Shown in pieces: positions 11,275 through 23,019 of a stretch of DNA of 39,628 nucleotides. The notes beneath the pieces are model-generated. The model worked only from the letters and a program-made list of their open reading frames with translations. It was not told the origin of the DNA and made no database searches. A program made the translations under genes and the position numbers. The first letter of the stretch is position 1. Each line of letters opens with the position of its first letter. This DNA comes from Gammaproteobacteria bacterium (GTDB taxonomy: Bacteria > Pseudomonadota > Gammaproteobacteria > Methylococcales > DRLZ01), in NCBI GenBank assembly GCA_022600935.1, contig JAHZJL010000240.1:1-39628 (forward strand), in the 5' to 3' direction.

Positions 11275-12768
11275 GTGTCCACCAAAAAAAATCTGATTGC
11301 TATCAATGCAATCACTTCGATCAATTTACTGATTGGTCTCGTCAATAACTCAGTGATCGCATATCTTTTCGGGTTAACCGCCAAACTCGATACTTATTAT
11401 GTGGCATTGATCATCCCAATGCTGTTCATGTCGTTATTTGTCGATTTTGTGGGAAAAAATTTTCTGCCGGTTTACAGCCAGGAGATCAAAGACAATCAGT
11501 TCGACAAGGCATCTGTTTTTGCATCGACAATCATTAACTCGATCACTGTATTTTCCGTCGTAATCATCCTGGTGCTTTTAGTGTGTTCGCCAGCACTGTT
11601 TAAACTGATTTCGCCGGGTTTGAACGCTGATACCATAGACTCTACTGACTCCATGTTTCAGATTCTATCTGTCGCCATGGTGTTCATGGGTGGGGCGACT
11701 TTTCTGGAATATATTCTTCAGTATCATTCCCAGTACATTAAAGTTGTTGTGGCAAATCTGATCACCTCGCTGACAATACTGGTTGCATTGTTGGTTTTCA
11801 ATGAACGTTATGCAGAATTTTCACTGGCCATCGGTTATATGGGCGGGCAGATACTAAGGTTTGTTGTGTTGGCTTTTCGGATACCGCATCGACACTCACT
11901 GAGTTTCGATTTTGGTAGTGAATCGTTTAAGCGAGTGTTGAGAAATACCGCAACATTGGTTGGATCGGGTCTGATCACACGGTTTAAACCGGTGATTCTG
12001 CGTTATTTTGCTTCCATGCTGGCACCCGGCTCGATTTCAGCCTATTCAATGGCACAAAAACTCAGCTCGCCAATCCATCAGACATCAACAATCGGCGTCA
12101 AAATGATGTCGTTTTCCAAATCAAGCAAACTCTATTCAGACGGAAAACATCAGGAGCTGGGGCAGTTCTATACCCGGGTCGTCAGTAGTGTCATGTTTTT
12201 TATCATCCCTCTCACAGTCTGGCTGGGCCTGTGTGCTGATGAGATTATCACCATTTTATTCGAGCGAGGTGAGTTCAACAGGGAAATGCATGATTATGTG
12301 TATTTCGCGCTGTTGGGGTTGTTGCCTTCCATCGTCTTTTTAAGCATTTGTCCGCTCATGTCAAATGGTTTTTACGTGATTGATAAAATCAAAGTGCCCG
12401 CGATTCTGGGTCCGATCGATACAGTGCTGTATATTACCGTGATCTGGTTGCTGGTTGGACAATATGAATTATTAGGGCTGGCACTTGCGAATTCATTGGT
12501 CTTCCTGATTCGGTTTGTTGTTTTCGCTATATTTCTGGGGCGTTACATCGACAGTTTTTGTACTCTGCTGATATTCGCAAAATTGCTGTCTTATACTTTT
12601 ATCTCGATTTCAGTGTTTGGACTGGCTTATTTGCTGCTGTCTCAAATCAGCCTTGAATTGATCAGGGTGGGATTGATTTTGATTGCCGGTTTTTTGATGT
12701 ATCTGGCGATTTACTACATTAAGCGTGACAGGTCGCTTCAGTATATCCTGAGTATTGCAAGCCGTTAA
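11275..12768 (+). CDS. MurJ-like polysaccharide/lipid flippase (MVF family)
   Basis: Many TM segments; NNSVIAYLFGLTAKLDTYYVALIIPMLFMSLFVD; FERGEFN motif typical of MurJ/MviN. Probable GTG start at 11275, just after the sulfotransferase stop. Confidence 0.8.
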   Translation: MSTKKNLIAINAITSINLLIGLVNNSVIAYLFGLTAKLDTYYVALIIPMLFMSLFVDFVGKNFLPVYSQEIKDNQFDKASVFASTIINSITVFSVVIILVLLVCSPALFKLISPGLNADTIDSTDSMFQILSVAMVFMGGATFLEYILQYHSQYIKVVVANLITSLTILVALLVFNERYAEFSLAIGYMGGQILRFVVLAFRIPHRHSLSFDFGSESFKRVLRNTATLVGSGLITRFKPVILRYFASMLAPGSISAYSMAQKLSSPIHQTSTIGVKMMSFSKSSKLYSDGKHQELGQFYTRVVSSVMFFIIPLTVWLGLCADEIITILFERGEFNREMHDYVYFALLGLLPSIVFLSICPLMSNGFYVIDKIKVPAILGPIDTVLYITVIWLLVGQYELLGLALANSLVFLIRFVVFAIFLGRYIDSFCTLLIFAKLLSYTFISISVFGLAYLLLSQISLELIRVGLILIAGFLMYLAIYYIKRDRSLQYILSIASR

Positions 12769-12780
12769 GACTATCGGCAG

Positions 12781-13878
12781 TTATCTGCTATTCGAGAAAT
12801 TCAGTGGATCAACATCGTTGTATCGATCAATGCCCTGGGCAATGCGTAATGAATCCAGATAACTGATGCGAACCGCCGGATCGATGGTTGGGTAGTCGTG
12901 CTTGTTTCTCCAGCTCCACTTATAACTGCCCGCCTTGAAATACGACCCTCTTGAGTCATTGTAAGTGGTTCGGATATTGGCTTTGTTGTAGATCAGATCA
13001 CCGTTTTTCCAGATTTCAACAAAACCATCTTGCACATAGGTATGCTTGAAATGCAACACCCATGTCACCCAGCGTCCGATATCCTGTTTAACTGGTGATA
13101 AGGGTGCAATCATTTTGGTCATTTGAGTGCGGTCTGTGGTATCTGATGAGACTTTGCGCTGATCACCGTTAATCGAGATGGTCCAGTAGGGCTGGTCGAT
13201 TTTCAGTTTTTTATTGTCAAGATCACCACTAACAGATAACGACAAAACCGGGTATCTGTAACCTTCCCCCAGCAGTAAATCAGGTTTTCCATGAACCTGA
13301 AAAATGATATCACTCAGCCGTGGAATCTGGTAACTGTTATCCAGAAGTATTGCAAAACCGACCCAGTATTCCTTGCCGTATTCCAGCTCGATAAATTTTT
13401 TGTCATACAGTGTCGGGCTTAAAATAAATTCTGTACGGTATTCAACCGGGCTGTTGCGACGATCGATGCAGACTTTCAAAGACTGGCTGCCTTCAAAAAT
13501 ATAGTCTGGATGATGGTTGATTTGTGGAGGATTACCGGAAGAATGCAAACCGTTTTTATCGAGATCCTCGTTTTCAAACCCGATTTCAATCAGATCCACA
13601 GTATTTCGAAAGGGTCTAATGTTTAACCAGTTTAACAGCAGGTCGGTTTCGAAAATAACGCTGTCTATAAAATCTCCAACATTGTCGGATTCCTGACGCG
13701 CGCAGGACACATTATTTCCCAGTGAAACATGATGTGAAATTCCTGAACCAGAATGTTGTTCAGTTGCACTTTGCTTATCCGGTTTTAAGTGAGTACTGGA
13801 TGCTGATAAATCAAATATCACCCCGGTTACCAACGTGGCTGATAAAATTATGCCAACCACAAGAATTGATTTAAGCAT
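12781..13878 (-). CDS. heparin-lyase-I-family-like polysaccharide lyase, secreted or membrane anchored
   Basis: N-terminal hydrophobic segment; FEGSQSLKVCIDRRNSPVEYRTEF, GKEYWVGFAILLD, GRWVTWVLHFKHTYVQDGFVEIWKNGDLIYN, FKAGSYKW as in this jelly-roll lyase family. Confidence 0.75.
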   Translation of the reverse strand: MLKSILVVGIILSATLVTGVIFDLSASSTHLKPDKQSATEQHSGSGISHHVSLGNNVSCARQESDNVGDFIDSVIFETDLLLNWLNIRPFRNTVDLIEIGFENEDLDKNGLHSSGNPPQINHHPDYIFEGSQSLKVCIDRRNSPVEYRTEFILSPTLYDKKFIELEYGKEYWVGFAILLDNSYQIPRLSDIIFQVHGKPDLLLGEGYRYPVLSLSVSGDLDNKKLKIDQPYWTISINGDQRKVSSDTTDRTQMTKMIAPLSPVKQDIGRWVTWVLHFKHTYVQDGFVEIWKNGDLIYNKANIRTTYNDSRGSYFKAGSYKWSWRNKHDYPTIDPAVRISYLDSLRIAQGIDRYNDVDPLNFSNSR

Positions 13879-14001
13879 TCAGTCACTCGACTAAGTTGTT
13901 AATTATTGGGAGCAGAATGAATCAAATTGAATGAATTTCATTTCTTCAAACGTTTGATTTAGGCTATCATACAGCCTTAAAGCTAGCAAACGAGGTGAGT
14001 C

Positions 14002-14241
14002 ATGGAAAAATCTGTTGTTGCCGGTAAAGAACCGATTGCTGTCGAAGTTGAACAAGGAAAGGATTACTGGTGGTGCTCATGTGGCCAAAGTAATACCCAG
14101 CCATTTTGTGATGGCTCCCACTCCGGAACCAGCTTTACACCTGTGCAATATACCGCTGAGAAAAGTACCACAGTCTATTTTTGCGCGTGTAAACAGACAA
14201 AAAACACACCGCTATGCGATGGTAGTCATTCTTCTCTGTAA
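14002..14241 (+). CDS. double CDGSH iron-sulfur domain protein
   Basis: Two motifs: CSCGQSNTQPFCDGSH and CACKQTKNTPLCDGSH. Confidence 0.93.
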   Translation: MEKSVVAGKEPIAVEVEQGKDYWWCSCGQSNTQPFCDGSHSGTSFTPVQYTAEKSTTVYFCACKQTKNTPLCDGSHSSL

Positions 14242-14331
14242 TATCAGGCTCGCGTGTTGACTGTATCATAAGGTATCTGGGTATTGTTGACAGGTTACAG
14301 CAGTGAAATATTTATCTAACCGGTTGTTGCC

Positions 14332-14715
14332 ATGCAGATCGTGTTTAACAAAAAGAATGGATTTCCAGTGAGTCGTTTACTTTTTTTTAACCTGCCAGGG
14401 TTGTTATTGCTAATGCTAGCGAGTTCGTCTGTGTTTGCTGCAGACGATAATTCAGGTTTACCGTTACCTCCTGATATTCCACCACCTGTCGAAGATGGTG
14501 AACCGATGGATCAGGATGTTCGTATTTATCGTGAAGAAGACAAGACAATTTACGAATACAGTATCAATGGTGAGCTGTATATGATTAAAGTCGTTCCTGA
14601 AATCGGTCCGACGTATTATCTGACTGATGCAGATGGCGATGGCGTTGTTGGAGAACGGGTTCAGGGCCCTCAAAGTGGCATGAAGATTCACCAGTGGAAA
14701 ATATTCAGCTGGTAA
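14332..14715 (+). CDS. DUF2782-type exported protein
   Basis: Signal peptide; DQDVRIYREEDKTIYEYSINGELYMIKVVPEIGPTYYLTDADGDG. Confidence 0.8.
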   Translation: MQIVFNKKNGFPVSRLLFFNLPGLLLLMLASSSVFAADDNSGLPLPPDIPPPVEDGEPMDQDVRIYREEDKTIYEYSINGELYMIKVVPEIGPTYYLTDADGDGVVGERVQGPQSGMKIHQWKIFSW

Positions 14716-14805
14716 GACTTTATATGACACGTGAGATCGATGTTTTCTCCCAGCTTGATATACAAAGCCCAGAGTTAATGGTGAACCAACCGGTATGTCT
14801 GATTT

Positions 14806-15300
14806 ATGATCCGTAAATTCCCTGATTGTCATAAACAATCCCCGCTGATTGTTCTACCTCTCATTTTTTTTCTTGCTCTACCTAATCTTACAGCAGCTGA
14901 ATTGAAACACAATCAACCACCAACAGGTTTACCGTCCTGCCCGGATTCACCGAATTGCGTGAGCAGTCTCAGTAACGACAATAAACATCGGGTTCAGGCC
15001 CTACAATATCACGATGTGTCGGCTCAAGAAGCAATGTCAATTCTGTATCAGGTTTTGACTGATATGACCAACCCGGTTCGACAGGTTACTGAACATCAAT
15101 ATTACCATGCACAATTCAATTCAACAGTTTTCGGTTTTGTTGATGATGTGTACTGTTTGCTAAACACCGGGAAAACCCACATCGACATCTATTCTGCATC
15201 CAGAACCGGGTATTATGATTTCGGGGTCAACAGAAAGCGGGTAGAACAGATACGCACACAGTTTAACCAGAAACTTGAGCAAGCAACCTCCAAACGGTAA
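14806..15300 (+). CDS. DUF1499 family protein
   Basis: GLPSCPDSPNCVSSL motif, exported. Confidence 0.8.
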   Translation: MIRKFPDCHKQSPLIVLPLIFFLALPNLTAAELKHNQPPTGLPSCPDSPNCVSSLSNDNKHRVQALQYHDVSAQEAMSILYQVLTDMTNPVRQVTEHQYYHAQFNSTVFGFVDDVYCLLNTGKTHIDIYSASRTGYYDFGVNRKRVEQIRTQFNQKLEQATSKR

Positions 15301-15336
15301 TCATCAAGGAATTCATTAATCAGGATCACAATCAAC

Positions 15337-16152
15337 ATGCTTCCTTATTCCAATCCGGATTTTAAACAACAACTCTATACAATCATTTACGACAGTCATA
15401 CCAAAGCCGGGCGCTGGTTTGATATCGTTCTGATCATTGCGATTCTGGCCAGTGTCGTCGTGGTCATGGTTGACAGTATCGAAGCGATTAATCAGGACTA
15501 CGGACAACTGCTGTTTGTTCTTGAATGGGTATTCACTATCATATTCAGTATCGAATACGGTTTGCGAATTTACTGTAACCGGTATCCCCTGCAATATGTA
15601 TTCAGTTTTTTTGGAATTATCGATTTACTGGCGATACTGCCAGCGTATTTGCTGGTTTTTGTCAGCGGTGCAAAATATATGATGATGATTCGTTTGCTAC
15701 GCATTCTGCGAGTCTTTCGAATTCTCAAACTGTCTCATTATGTCACCCAGGCTAATCTGTTGCTTGTCGCAATTTCAGCCAGCAAAAGCAAAATACTGGT
15801 GTTTCTGTGTTTTATGCTGACCATAACATCTTTGTTTGGCGCTTTGATGTACATGCTGGAAGGGCCGGAACATGGCTTTACCAGTATCCCCAAAAGTATT
15901 TACTGGGCAATTGTGACCGTCACTACAGTCGGGTATGGCGATATCTCACCCCAAACTGCATTAGGCCAGGCCTTGTCGTCGTTGATGATGTTAACCGGAT
16001 ATGCGATCATTGCCGTTCCCACCGGGATTTTTACTGCAGAACTCTCCAAAACCATGAAAGACCATCTATCGCACAGTGCATGCCCGTCCTGTCAAAAATC
16101 CGGGCATAGTGTTGATGCCAATTATTGCTATCACTGCGGGGCAAGGCTGTAA
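15337..16152 (+). CDS. voltage-gated potassium channel with C-terminal zinc ribbon
   Basis: S4-like MIRLLRILRVFRILKL; selectivity filter TVTTVGYGD; C-terminal CPSCQKSGHSVDANYCYHCGARL. Confidence 0.9.
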   Translation: MLPYSNPDFKQQLYTIIYDSHTKAGRWFDIVLIIAILASVVVVMVDSIEAINQDYGQLLFVLEWVFTIIFSIEYGLRIYCNRYPLQYVFSFFGIIDLLAILPAYLLVFVSGAKYMMMIRLLRILRVFRILKLSHYVTQANLLLVAISASKSKILVFLCFMLTITSLFGALMYMLEGPEHGFTSIPKSIYWAIVTVTTVGYGDISPQTALGQALSSLMMLTGYAIIAVPTGIFTAELSKTMKDHLSHSACPSCQKSGHSVDANYCYHCGARL

Positions 16153-16504
16153 CTAACCGTTTCCAACATCAACTGTCCTTGCCCGGTTCAAACGACTTAA
16201 ATAGCCCTCTTTTTTTAGTCTCCTGTCAGTTAGTCAACAAAATTGAACACTGAACTGGATCATCATGGTCCGGCTATGGGATAATGAATCTCTTTGGAAA
16301 CTGGTCGTGGTTTTTCAATTTGATTCAGATGCCATGTTGATTTCAACCCTGAATCAGGCATCTTAAAGCAGGAAGCGTCAATAAACACCATCATTGTGTA
16401 TCGCTATTCTGCCTCACTCAGGTGTTAACATACAATGCATCTGAATTATTGAACTCCTCACAATTTCCTGTCATACAAATTTTGTCAACTTTACCGGTAA
16501 TATA

Positions 16505-17572
16505 ATGGACGACAACAAACGAAAAGCCCTGTCAGCAGCATTAAGTCAGATTGAGAAGCAATTTGGTAAAGGCTCGGTGATGCGGCTCGGTGATGGCTCT
16601 CAAATGCGAGACATTCAAACTGTCCCCACTGGCTCCCTGGGTCTGGATATTGCTCTCGGTTGCGGTGGTTTGCCACGTGGCCGCGTTGTAGAAATTTACG
16701 GTCCTGAATCTTCCGGCAAAACAACGTTGACCTTGTCGGTTATCGCTGAAATGCAGAAGCTCGGTGGCACCGCAGCGTTCGTCGACGCCGAACATGCGCT
16801 GGACCCCCAATATGCAGAAAAAATCGGGGTCAATATTGATGATTTACTGGTCTCACAGCCTGATACCGGCGAACAAGCCCTGGAAATTACCGATATGCTG
16901 GTCCGTTCAGGAGCCGTCGATATCGTCGTTGTCGACTCTGTAGCAGCATTAACGCCAAAAGCCGAGATTGAAGGGGAAATGGGTGATACCCATGTCGGGT
17001 TGCAGGCGCGTCTGATGTCACAGGCACTAAGAAAGCTGACTGCCAATATCCAGCGTGCCAATACGCTAGTCATTTTCATTAATCAGATTCGCATGAAAAT
17101 CGGAGTGATGTTCGGTAGCCCGGAAACCACAACAGGTGGTAACGCACTTAAATTCTATTCATCTGTGCGTCTTGATATCCGTCGGATCAGCTCCATCAAA
17201 CGCGGTGATGAGGTGATCGGTAATGAAACTCGTATTAAAGTGGTCAAAAACAAGGTCGCTCCACCGTTCAAACAAGCTGAATTTGAAATTCTTTATGGGG
17301 AAGGCATTTCCTTGCATGGCGAATTGATTGATCTCGGTGTTAAACACGGATTTGTCGAAAAATCCGGTTCCTGGTACAGCTATGGAAGTGAACGCATCGG
17401 TCAGGGTAAGGATAATGTGCGTCAATATCTCAGGGATAACCCCGAGATAGCTGAAAAACTCCATGAAAAAATTCGCAATGAAGTGTTTGGAACTGGTTCA
17501 AAAACTGAAACCGAACTGGATGCTAAAACACCAAAAAGCGCTGATTCCGGCAATAAGGATGCGATTGCCTGA
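16505..17572 (+). CDS. recA: recombinase A
   Basis: [28 protein letters not shown], canonical RecA along the whole length. Confidence 0.99.
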   Translation: MDDNKRKALSAALSQIEKQFGKGSVMRLGDGSQMRDIQTVPTGSLGLDIALGCGGLPRGRVVEIYGPESSGKTTLTLSVIAEMQKLGGTAAFVDAEHALDPQYAEKIGVNIDDLLVSQPDTGEQALEITDMLVRSGAVDIVVVDSVAALTPKAEIEGEMGDTHVGLQARLMSQALRKLTANIQRANTLVIFINQIRMKIGVMFGSPETTTGGNALKFYSSVRLDIRRISSIKRGDEVIGNETRIKVVKNKVAPPFKQAEFEILYGEGISLHGELIDLGVKHGFVEKSGSWYSYGSERIGQGKDNVRQYLRDNPEIAEKLHEKIRNEVFGTGSKTETELDAKTPKSADSGNKDAIA

Positions 17573-17688
17573 ACGTGTTAACGACTGATCAGCTTGGACA
17601 AACCTTAGGTCAACAGACGATGTATTTGTCTGAAACTGAGAGCATAATATCCTGACCAAACAATGATTTGTCTGGTTAATGACAATCG

Positions 17689-18156
17689 ATGATGTCGCAC
17701 CCTGACTCTACGCAAATCAAAACTAAATGCCTGGAATTGCTTGCCAGACGGGAAATGACCCGTTTGGAGCTGGTCAATAAATTGACCCAGCGAGGATTTG
17801 ATGTGGAAGCCGTGCATGCCGTCATTGATGAATTGCACCAGCAAGGCTGGCAAAGCGACCAGCGTTTTACCGAACAGTATATTGCCATGCGTGCGAGTAA
17901 AGGTTACGGTCCGGTGCGTATCAAACAGGAATTGCAAGAGCGCGGAATTGAACAAACCGATGTTGAACAATCGTTACCAAGTCAGGACTGGCAGATTTAC
18001 ATGCTTAAAGCATACCGCAAAAAATTCAGTGATACTCATATTATTGACTGGCCGGAACGCGCTAAACGTATGCGTTTTTTAAGTTATCGAGGGTATACAG
18101 CAGAACAGATCAATACGTTGTTAAATACTGAGTACGCGACTGAATTACATCAATAA
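17689..18156 (+). CDS. recX: recombination regulator RecX
   Basis: Directly downstream of rec[55 protein letters not shown]. Confidence 0.93.
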   Translation: MMSHPDSTQIKTKCLELLARREMTRLELVNKLTQRGFDVEAVHAVIDELHQQGWQSDQRFTEQYIAMRASKGYGPVRIKQELQERGIEQTDVEQSLPSQDWQIYMLKAYRKKFSDTHIIDWPERAKRMRFLSYRGYTAEQINTLLNTEYATELHQ

Positions 18157-18182
18157 CCGTTTCAAAAAATGATTGGATATCA

Positions 18183-20792
18183 ATGAAAAAAATGACTTGC
18201 GCAGAATTGCGTTCGAGTTTCCTGGATTATTTTGTCAACAACGGGCACACACTGGTTGAGTCCAGTCCTCTGGTTCCCGGTGACGACCCGACCCTGTTAT
18301 TTACCAATGCCGGGATGGTGCAGTTTAAAGATGTTTTTCTGGGTCATGAAAAACGCAATTATACCCGCGCCACCAGCAGCCAGCGTTGTGTCAGGGCAGG
18401 GGGTAAACATAACGATCTGGAAAATGTCGGGTATACAGCTCGTCATCATACATTTTTTGAAATGCTTGGTAATTTCAGTTTCGGTGATTATTTCAAGGAA
18501 GAAGCCATTCGTCTGGCCTGGAATTATTTAACCAAAGAGTTGAACATCCCACAACAGCGCTTATGGGTGACGATATATCACGATGATCAGCAAGCTGAAG
18601 ATATCTGGTTAAACACTGTCAAGGTTGATCCTGTGCGTTTTTCCCGACTTGGCGAGAGCAGTAATTTCTGGTCAATGGGCGATATCGGACCATGTGGTCC
18701 ATGCTCGGAAATATTCTATGACCACGGCGAACACATAGAAGGCGGACCACCCGGATCGGAAAATGAAGACGGTGATCGCTTTGTCGAAATCTGGAATCTG
18801 GTGTTTATGCAATATGACCGCGATAAGCAAGGCAAACTGACGCCATTGCCAAGCCCGTCAGTAGACACCGGAGCTGGTCTGGAACGACTGGCCGCTGTCA
18901 TGCAAGGTGTCCATGAAAATTACCAGATCGATCTGTTTCAAAAGCTGTTGAAGGCAGTCGCGCAACTGGCAAATACTCAGGACTTGAGCCACAGCTCGTT
19001 AAAAGTCATTGCTGACCATATCCGTTCTTGTTCTTTTCTGATTTGCGATGGCGTGATGCCATCCAACGAAGGGCGTGGTTATGTATTGCGACGCATCATT
19101 CGCCGCGCAATCCGTCATGGTTACCGGTTGGGTATTCGTGAGGTGTTTTTTTACCGTCTGGTGGACACCTTGTGTCTAGTCATGGGTGATGCCTTCCCCG
19201 ATTTACGCCAATCACAGCAGCGCATTGAACAAGCCTTGCAACAAGAAGAACAACGCTTTGCCGAAACTCTGGAACAAGGCATGAAAATTCTAGATGCCAG
19301 CATTACCGACCTGAAAGACAACGTGATTCCAGGAGATATCGTCTTCAAACTCTACGATACCTACGGTTTTCCTGTGGATTTAACGGCCGATTACGCTCGT
19401 GAACACGATCTGAGCATCGATCACAATGGTTTTGAATCAGCAATGAACGAGCAACGCAGCCGTGCCAGAGCTGCCAGCGGGTTTGATGCGACTCTTGATT
19501 CGCAACTGGATATCGAGTGCCATACTGAATTTCTGGGGTACGATACGTGTCAATCAGAAGCCAGAATTACTGCAGTGTTTGTGGATGGACACCCTGTTGA
19601 GCAGGCAGGTACAGCTCAACATGCGATAGTGGTTCTCGACCAGACACCATTTTACGCTGAATCCGGCGGCCAGGTCGGCGATACCGGCGTGATTGTTTGT
19701 GGAGACAATGAATTTACTGTTGATGACACCCGTAAACAGGCCAACGGCGTCATTGTGCATCTGGGAACAGTCAGCAAAGGAACCATACATAACCAGTCAG
19801 ACTGCGAAGCCATTGTCGATTCCAAGCGCCGCACTGCCATCGCGCTCAATCACTCTGCAACGCATTTGCTCCATGCAGCGCTACGCCAGGTTCTGGGGTC
19901 ACATGTCACCCAGAAAGGCTCGCTGGTTGATGCTGAACGTTTGCGATTCGATTTTTCCCATAATCAACCACTAGACGCTAATCAATTGCGTGACATCGAA
20001 CGCATCGTCAATCGTCAAATTCGCAACAATACTGAAGTCCAGGCAGATTTAATGGACAAAAATGATGCCTTGAAAGCCGGAGCAATGGCTTTGTTTGGCG
20101 AAAAATACGGCGATACAGTCAGAGTGCTGCGCATTGGGGATTTTTCAACTGAATTATGTGGTGGAACGCATGTCAGCCGGGCCGGAGATATCGGCGTGTT
20201 TAAAATTATCAGTGAATCCGGTATTGCTTCAGGTGTGCGTCGTATTGAAGCAGTCAGCGGAGAAGGCGCTGTGCAGCGCATCGAGCAAACTGAATCCATG
20301 CTTGAACAAATCGCCGATTGTTTGAAAAGCGACCGTTCCAGCCTGTCGGAAAAAGTTGAAATAATACTTGAAAAAAACCGGCAACTGGAAAAACAACTCG
20401 AACAACTCAAATCCAAAATGGCCAGTGAATCAGGGTTGGCCCTGACAGATCAGGCTGTTGATGTAGCCGGAATCAAAGTTCTGGCTGCCAGGGTTGAAGC
20501 GACCGAGCCCAAAGCATTGCGAGAAATTGTCGATCAACTGAAACATAAACTCGGTAGTGCTGCCGTGGTGATTGCGACAGTCAATGGCAGTTCTGTCAGT
20601 CTGGTTGCCGGGGTCAGCAAAGACCAGACCAGTCGCATTAAAGCCGGGGATCTGGTCAATCGTGTTGCATCCAAAGTTGGCGGCAAAGGTGGTGGTCGTC
20701 CAGATATGGCCCAAGCTGGTGGTAACAATCCCGCTGCGCTGGATGAGGCTCTGGCTGCAGTTCCGGCCTGGATCGAACAACAGTTGGGCTGA
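18183..20792 (+). CDS. alaS: alanyl-tRNA synthetase
   Basis: Full-length AlaS with [16 protein letters not shown] and [13 protein letters not shown] motifs. Confidence 0.99.
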   Translation: MKKMTCAELRSSFLDYFVNNGHTLVESSPLVPGDDPTLLFTNAGMVQFKDVFLGHEKRNYTRATSSQRCVRAGGKHNDLENVGYTARHHTFFEMLGNFSFGDYFKEEAIRLAWNYLTKELNIPQQRLWVTIYHDDQQAEDIWLNTVKVDPVRFSRLGESSNFWSMGDIGPCGPCSEIFYDHGEHIEGGPPGSENEDGDRFVEIWNLVFMQYDRDKQGKLTPLPSPSVDTGAGLERLAAVMQGVHENYQIDLFQKLLKAVAQLANTQDLSHSSLKVIADHIRSCSFLICDGVMPSNEGRGYVLRRIIRRAIRHGYRLGIREVFFYRLVDTLCLVMGDAFPDLRQSQQRIEQALQQEEQRFAETLEQGMKILDASITDLKDNVIPGDIVFKLYDTYGFPVDLTADYAREHDLSIDHNGFESAMNEQRSRARAASGFDATLDSQLDIECHTEFLGYDTCQSEARITAVFVDGHPVEQAGTAQHAIVVLDQTPFYAESGGQVGDTGVIVCGDNEFTVDDTRKQANGVIVHLGTVSKGTIHNQSDCEAIVDSKRRTAIALNHSATHLLHAALRQVLGSHVTQKGSLVDAERLRFDFSHNQPLDANQLRDIERIVNRQIRNNTEVQADLMDKNDALKAGAMALFGEKYGDTVRVLRIGDFSTELCGGTHVSRAGDIGVFKIISESGIASGVRRIEAVSGEGAVQRIEQTESMLEQIADCLKSDRSSLSEKVEIILEKNRQLEKQLEQLKSKMASESGLALTDQAVDVAGIKVLAARVEATEPKALREIVDQLKHKLGSAAVVIATVNGSSVSLVAGVSKDQTSRIKAGDLVNRVASKVGGKGGGRPDMAQAGGNNPAALDEALAAVPAWIEQQLG

Positions 20793-20795
20793 TTC

Positions 20796-22031
20796 ATGGC
20801 ATTACACGTGTATAAATTTGGCGGCACATCAGTCGCCAATTCCGAATGTATTGAACTGGTCGCGGATAAAATTGTCACTGCTCATAACACTGGCGACGAT
20901 CTGGTTATCGTAGTCTCGGCCATGAGCGGCGAAACCAATCGACTGATTCAACTGGCAACGTCCTTACAGCAAACTCCGGATCCGAACAATCTCGATGTGC
21001 TGGTTTCAACCGGTGAGCAAGTCACCATTGCCTTGCTGTGTATGGCCCTGGAACAACGTGGTGTGTCAGCAACCAGTTATACTGGAGCGCAAATCAGAAT
21101 TGTTACCGATGACAGTCATGGCAAAGCGCGCATTGTCGACATTGAAACAGAACGTATGCGTAACGACCTGGAACAGCGTAAGGTTATTGTAGTTGCCGGC
21201 TTTCAGGGAGTGACTGAATCAGGACGCATTACCACGCTGGGTCGTGGTGGTTCGGATACGACAGCAGTCGCGCTGGCGGCAGCTTTAAATGCAGACGAAT
21301 GCAGAATTTACACTGATGTCGACGGGGTATATACCACCGATCCGCGAGTGGAACCCAAAGCCCGGCGGCTGCATCGAGTGACGTTTGAAGAAATGCTGGA
21401 AATGGCCAGTCTCGGGTCCAAGGTCTTACAGATACGATCCGTCGAGTTTGCCGGGAAATACGATGTGCCGTTACGGGTCTTGTCAACATTCAAAGACGGC
21501 GAAGGAACGCTGATCAGCAAAGAGGATACTGCAATGGAGCAAGCATTAATATCAGGAATCGCTTTTAACCGAGACGAGGCGCAATTGATCCTCACCGGGG
21601 TTCCTGACCGGCCAGGTATTGCCGCGCAAATCCTGGGACCGGTTGCCGATGCCAATATCGAAGTCGATATGATTGTGCAAAATACTGCCGAGGACAATAC
21701 CACTGATTTCAGTTTTACCGTGCATCGTAATGACTGCGCCAAAGCGCTGGATATCCTGCAATCCATTTGCGATACTTTGGGCGCCAGACAAGCCAATAGT
21801 GATGACAACATTGTCAAGGTATCGCTGGTCGGTGTCGGTATGCGTTCCCATGCAGGAATAGCCGCCCGGATGTTCAGAGACCTTGCCAGAGAAAATATCA
21901 ATATCCGTATGATTTCGACTTCAGAAATCAAGATTTCTGTGGTGATTGACGAAAAATATCTGGAACTGGCAGTACGAACATTACATCAATCCTTTGGGCT
22001 GGACTCGGAGCCGGTTCAAAAATCTGCCTGA
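20796..22031 (+). CDS. lysC: aspartate kinase with ACT domains
   Basis: VYKFGGTSVANSE, TLGRGGSDTTAVALAAAL; C-terminal ACT repeats. Confidence 0.97.
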   Translation: MALHVYKFGGTSVANSECIELVADKIVTAHNTGDDLVIVVSAMSGETNRLIQLATSLQQTPDPNNLDVLVSTGEQVTIALLCMALEQRGVSATSYTGAQIRIVTDDSHGKARIVDIETERMRNDLEQRKVIVVAGFQGVTESGRITTLGRGGSDTTAVALAAALNADECRIYTDVDGVYTTDPRVEPKARRLHRVTFEEMLEMASLGSKVLQIRSVEFAGKYDVPLRVLSTFKDGEGTLISKEDTAMEQALISGIAFNRDEAQLILTGVPDRPGIAAQILGPVADANIEVDMIVQNTAEDNTTDFSFTVHRNDCAKALDILQSICDTLGARQANSDDNIVKVSLVGVGMRSHAGIAARMFRDLARENINIRMISTSEIKISVVIDEKYLELAVRTLHQSFGLDSEPVQKSA

Positions 22032-22048
22032 CACAGCGAGGTTGTGGT

Positions 22049-23011
22049 ATGAAACACCAACAGCAACAATTGTCCAAAAACATCGTTAGCCATCAGCGAG
22101 GCGATACGCTGGTCAATGTCGTCATCGTTCTTGCGCTGCTCATATTGATATTCATTTTATGGCAATACTGGCAGGATTCAGATTCGGATACCGATACGGA
22201 AAATGTGCCAACCAGCACAATTGAACCAGCTATAAACTCTGAGCCGAGTGATGATGCCAGACAGTTAACCCAGCAACAACAGTTAGGGTTGAATAACCAG
22301 GACGATACTCAGTCAACATCAAATCAAACTGGTGACGAAACAGCGTCTCAAAATTTGTCGCCTGATACAACAAATTTACCCTCTCTTGAACAAAGTGACT
22401 CATTGGTTCGTGAATCTCTGTCGACATTGTCAAACGGATCAATCTGGCGCTCCTGGCTGAAAACTCCACAACCGGTTCGCAAATTTACCCAGTTTGTTGA
22501 AAATCTGTCGCGCGGTAAAGTGCCGCACAAATATTTTCAGTTTCTGAAGCCATCCGGTGCGTTTTCTGTCAGATCTGAAGGTGATGATCGGTATTATCTC
22601 GATCCGGCCGGTTACAAACGCTACAATGCCATTGCAAAAACCATTGATGCCCTAGACACGGAACAGGTCGTCAGCGTTTACACCACTCTGGAACCTTTGC
22701 TGGATACAGCCTGGTCAGAATTAAAGCCTCAACAGGCAGCGAGTGCTTCTCATGACTTCGATAATGTTCTGCTCGCGGCCATAAAAAAAGTACGATCTGC
22801 GCCAGTCATTCATGAACGTATTGAGCTGACGCGTCCATCGGTCATGTATCAATATGCTGACTCAAGACTGGAAAAACTCAATGCAGTGAGTAAACAAATG
22901 CTAAGAATGGGGCCGAAAAACACCCGGATGATCCAGAAAAAACTGGATGACATTGAACAGCGCTTGCTGGACCATAACCAGACTGAACTGCAAAGCCCGT
23001 CCAGCGAATAA
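22049..23011 (+). CDS. DUF3014-type membrane-anchored protein
   Basis: N-terminal TM helix, low-complexity linker, then RKFTQFVENLSRGKVPHKYFQFLKP..YYLDPAGYKRYN. Confidence 0.7.
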   Translation: MKHQQQQLSKNIVSHQRGDTLVNVVIVLALLILIFILWQYWQDSDSDTDTENVPTSTIEPAINSEPSDDARQLTQQQQLGLNNQDDTQSTSNQTGDETASQNLSPDTTNLPSLEQSDSLVRESLSTLSNGSIWRSWLKTPQPVRKFTQFVENLSRGKVPHKYFQFLKPSGAFSVRSEGDDRYYLDPAGYKRYNAIAKTIDALDTEQVVSVYTTLEPLLDTAWSELKPQQAASASHDFDNVLLAAIKKVRSAPVIHERIELTRPSVMYQYADSRLEKLNAVSKQMLRMGPKNTRMIQKKLDDIEQRLLDHNQTELQSPSSE

Positions 23012-23019
23012 CACAACAG

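Noticed and set aside
16440-16504. LexA/SOS box upstream of recA
   Set aside because: Only a half-site-like CTGTCATACAAA is visible; no full CTGT-N8-ACAG match, so not annotated.
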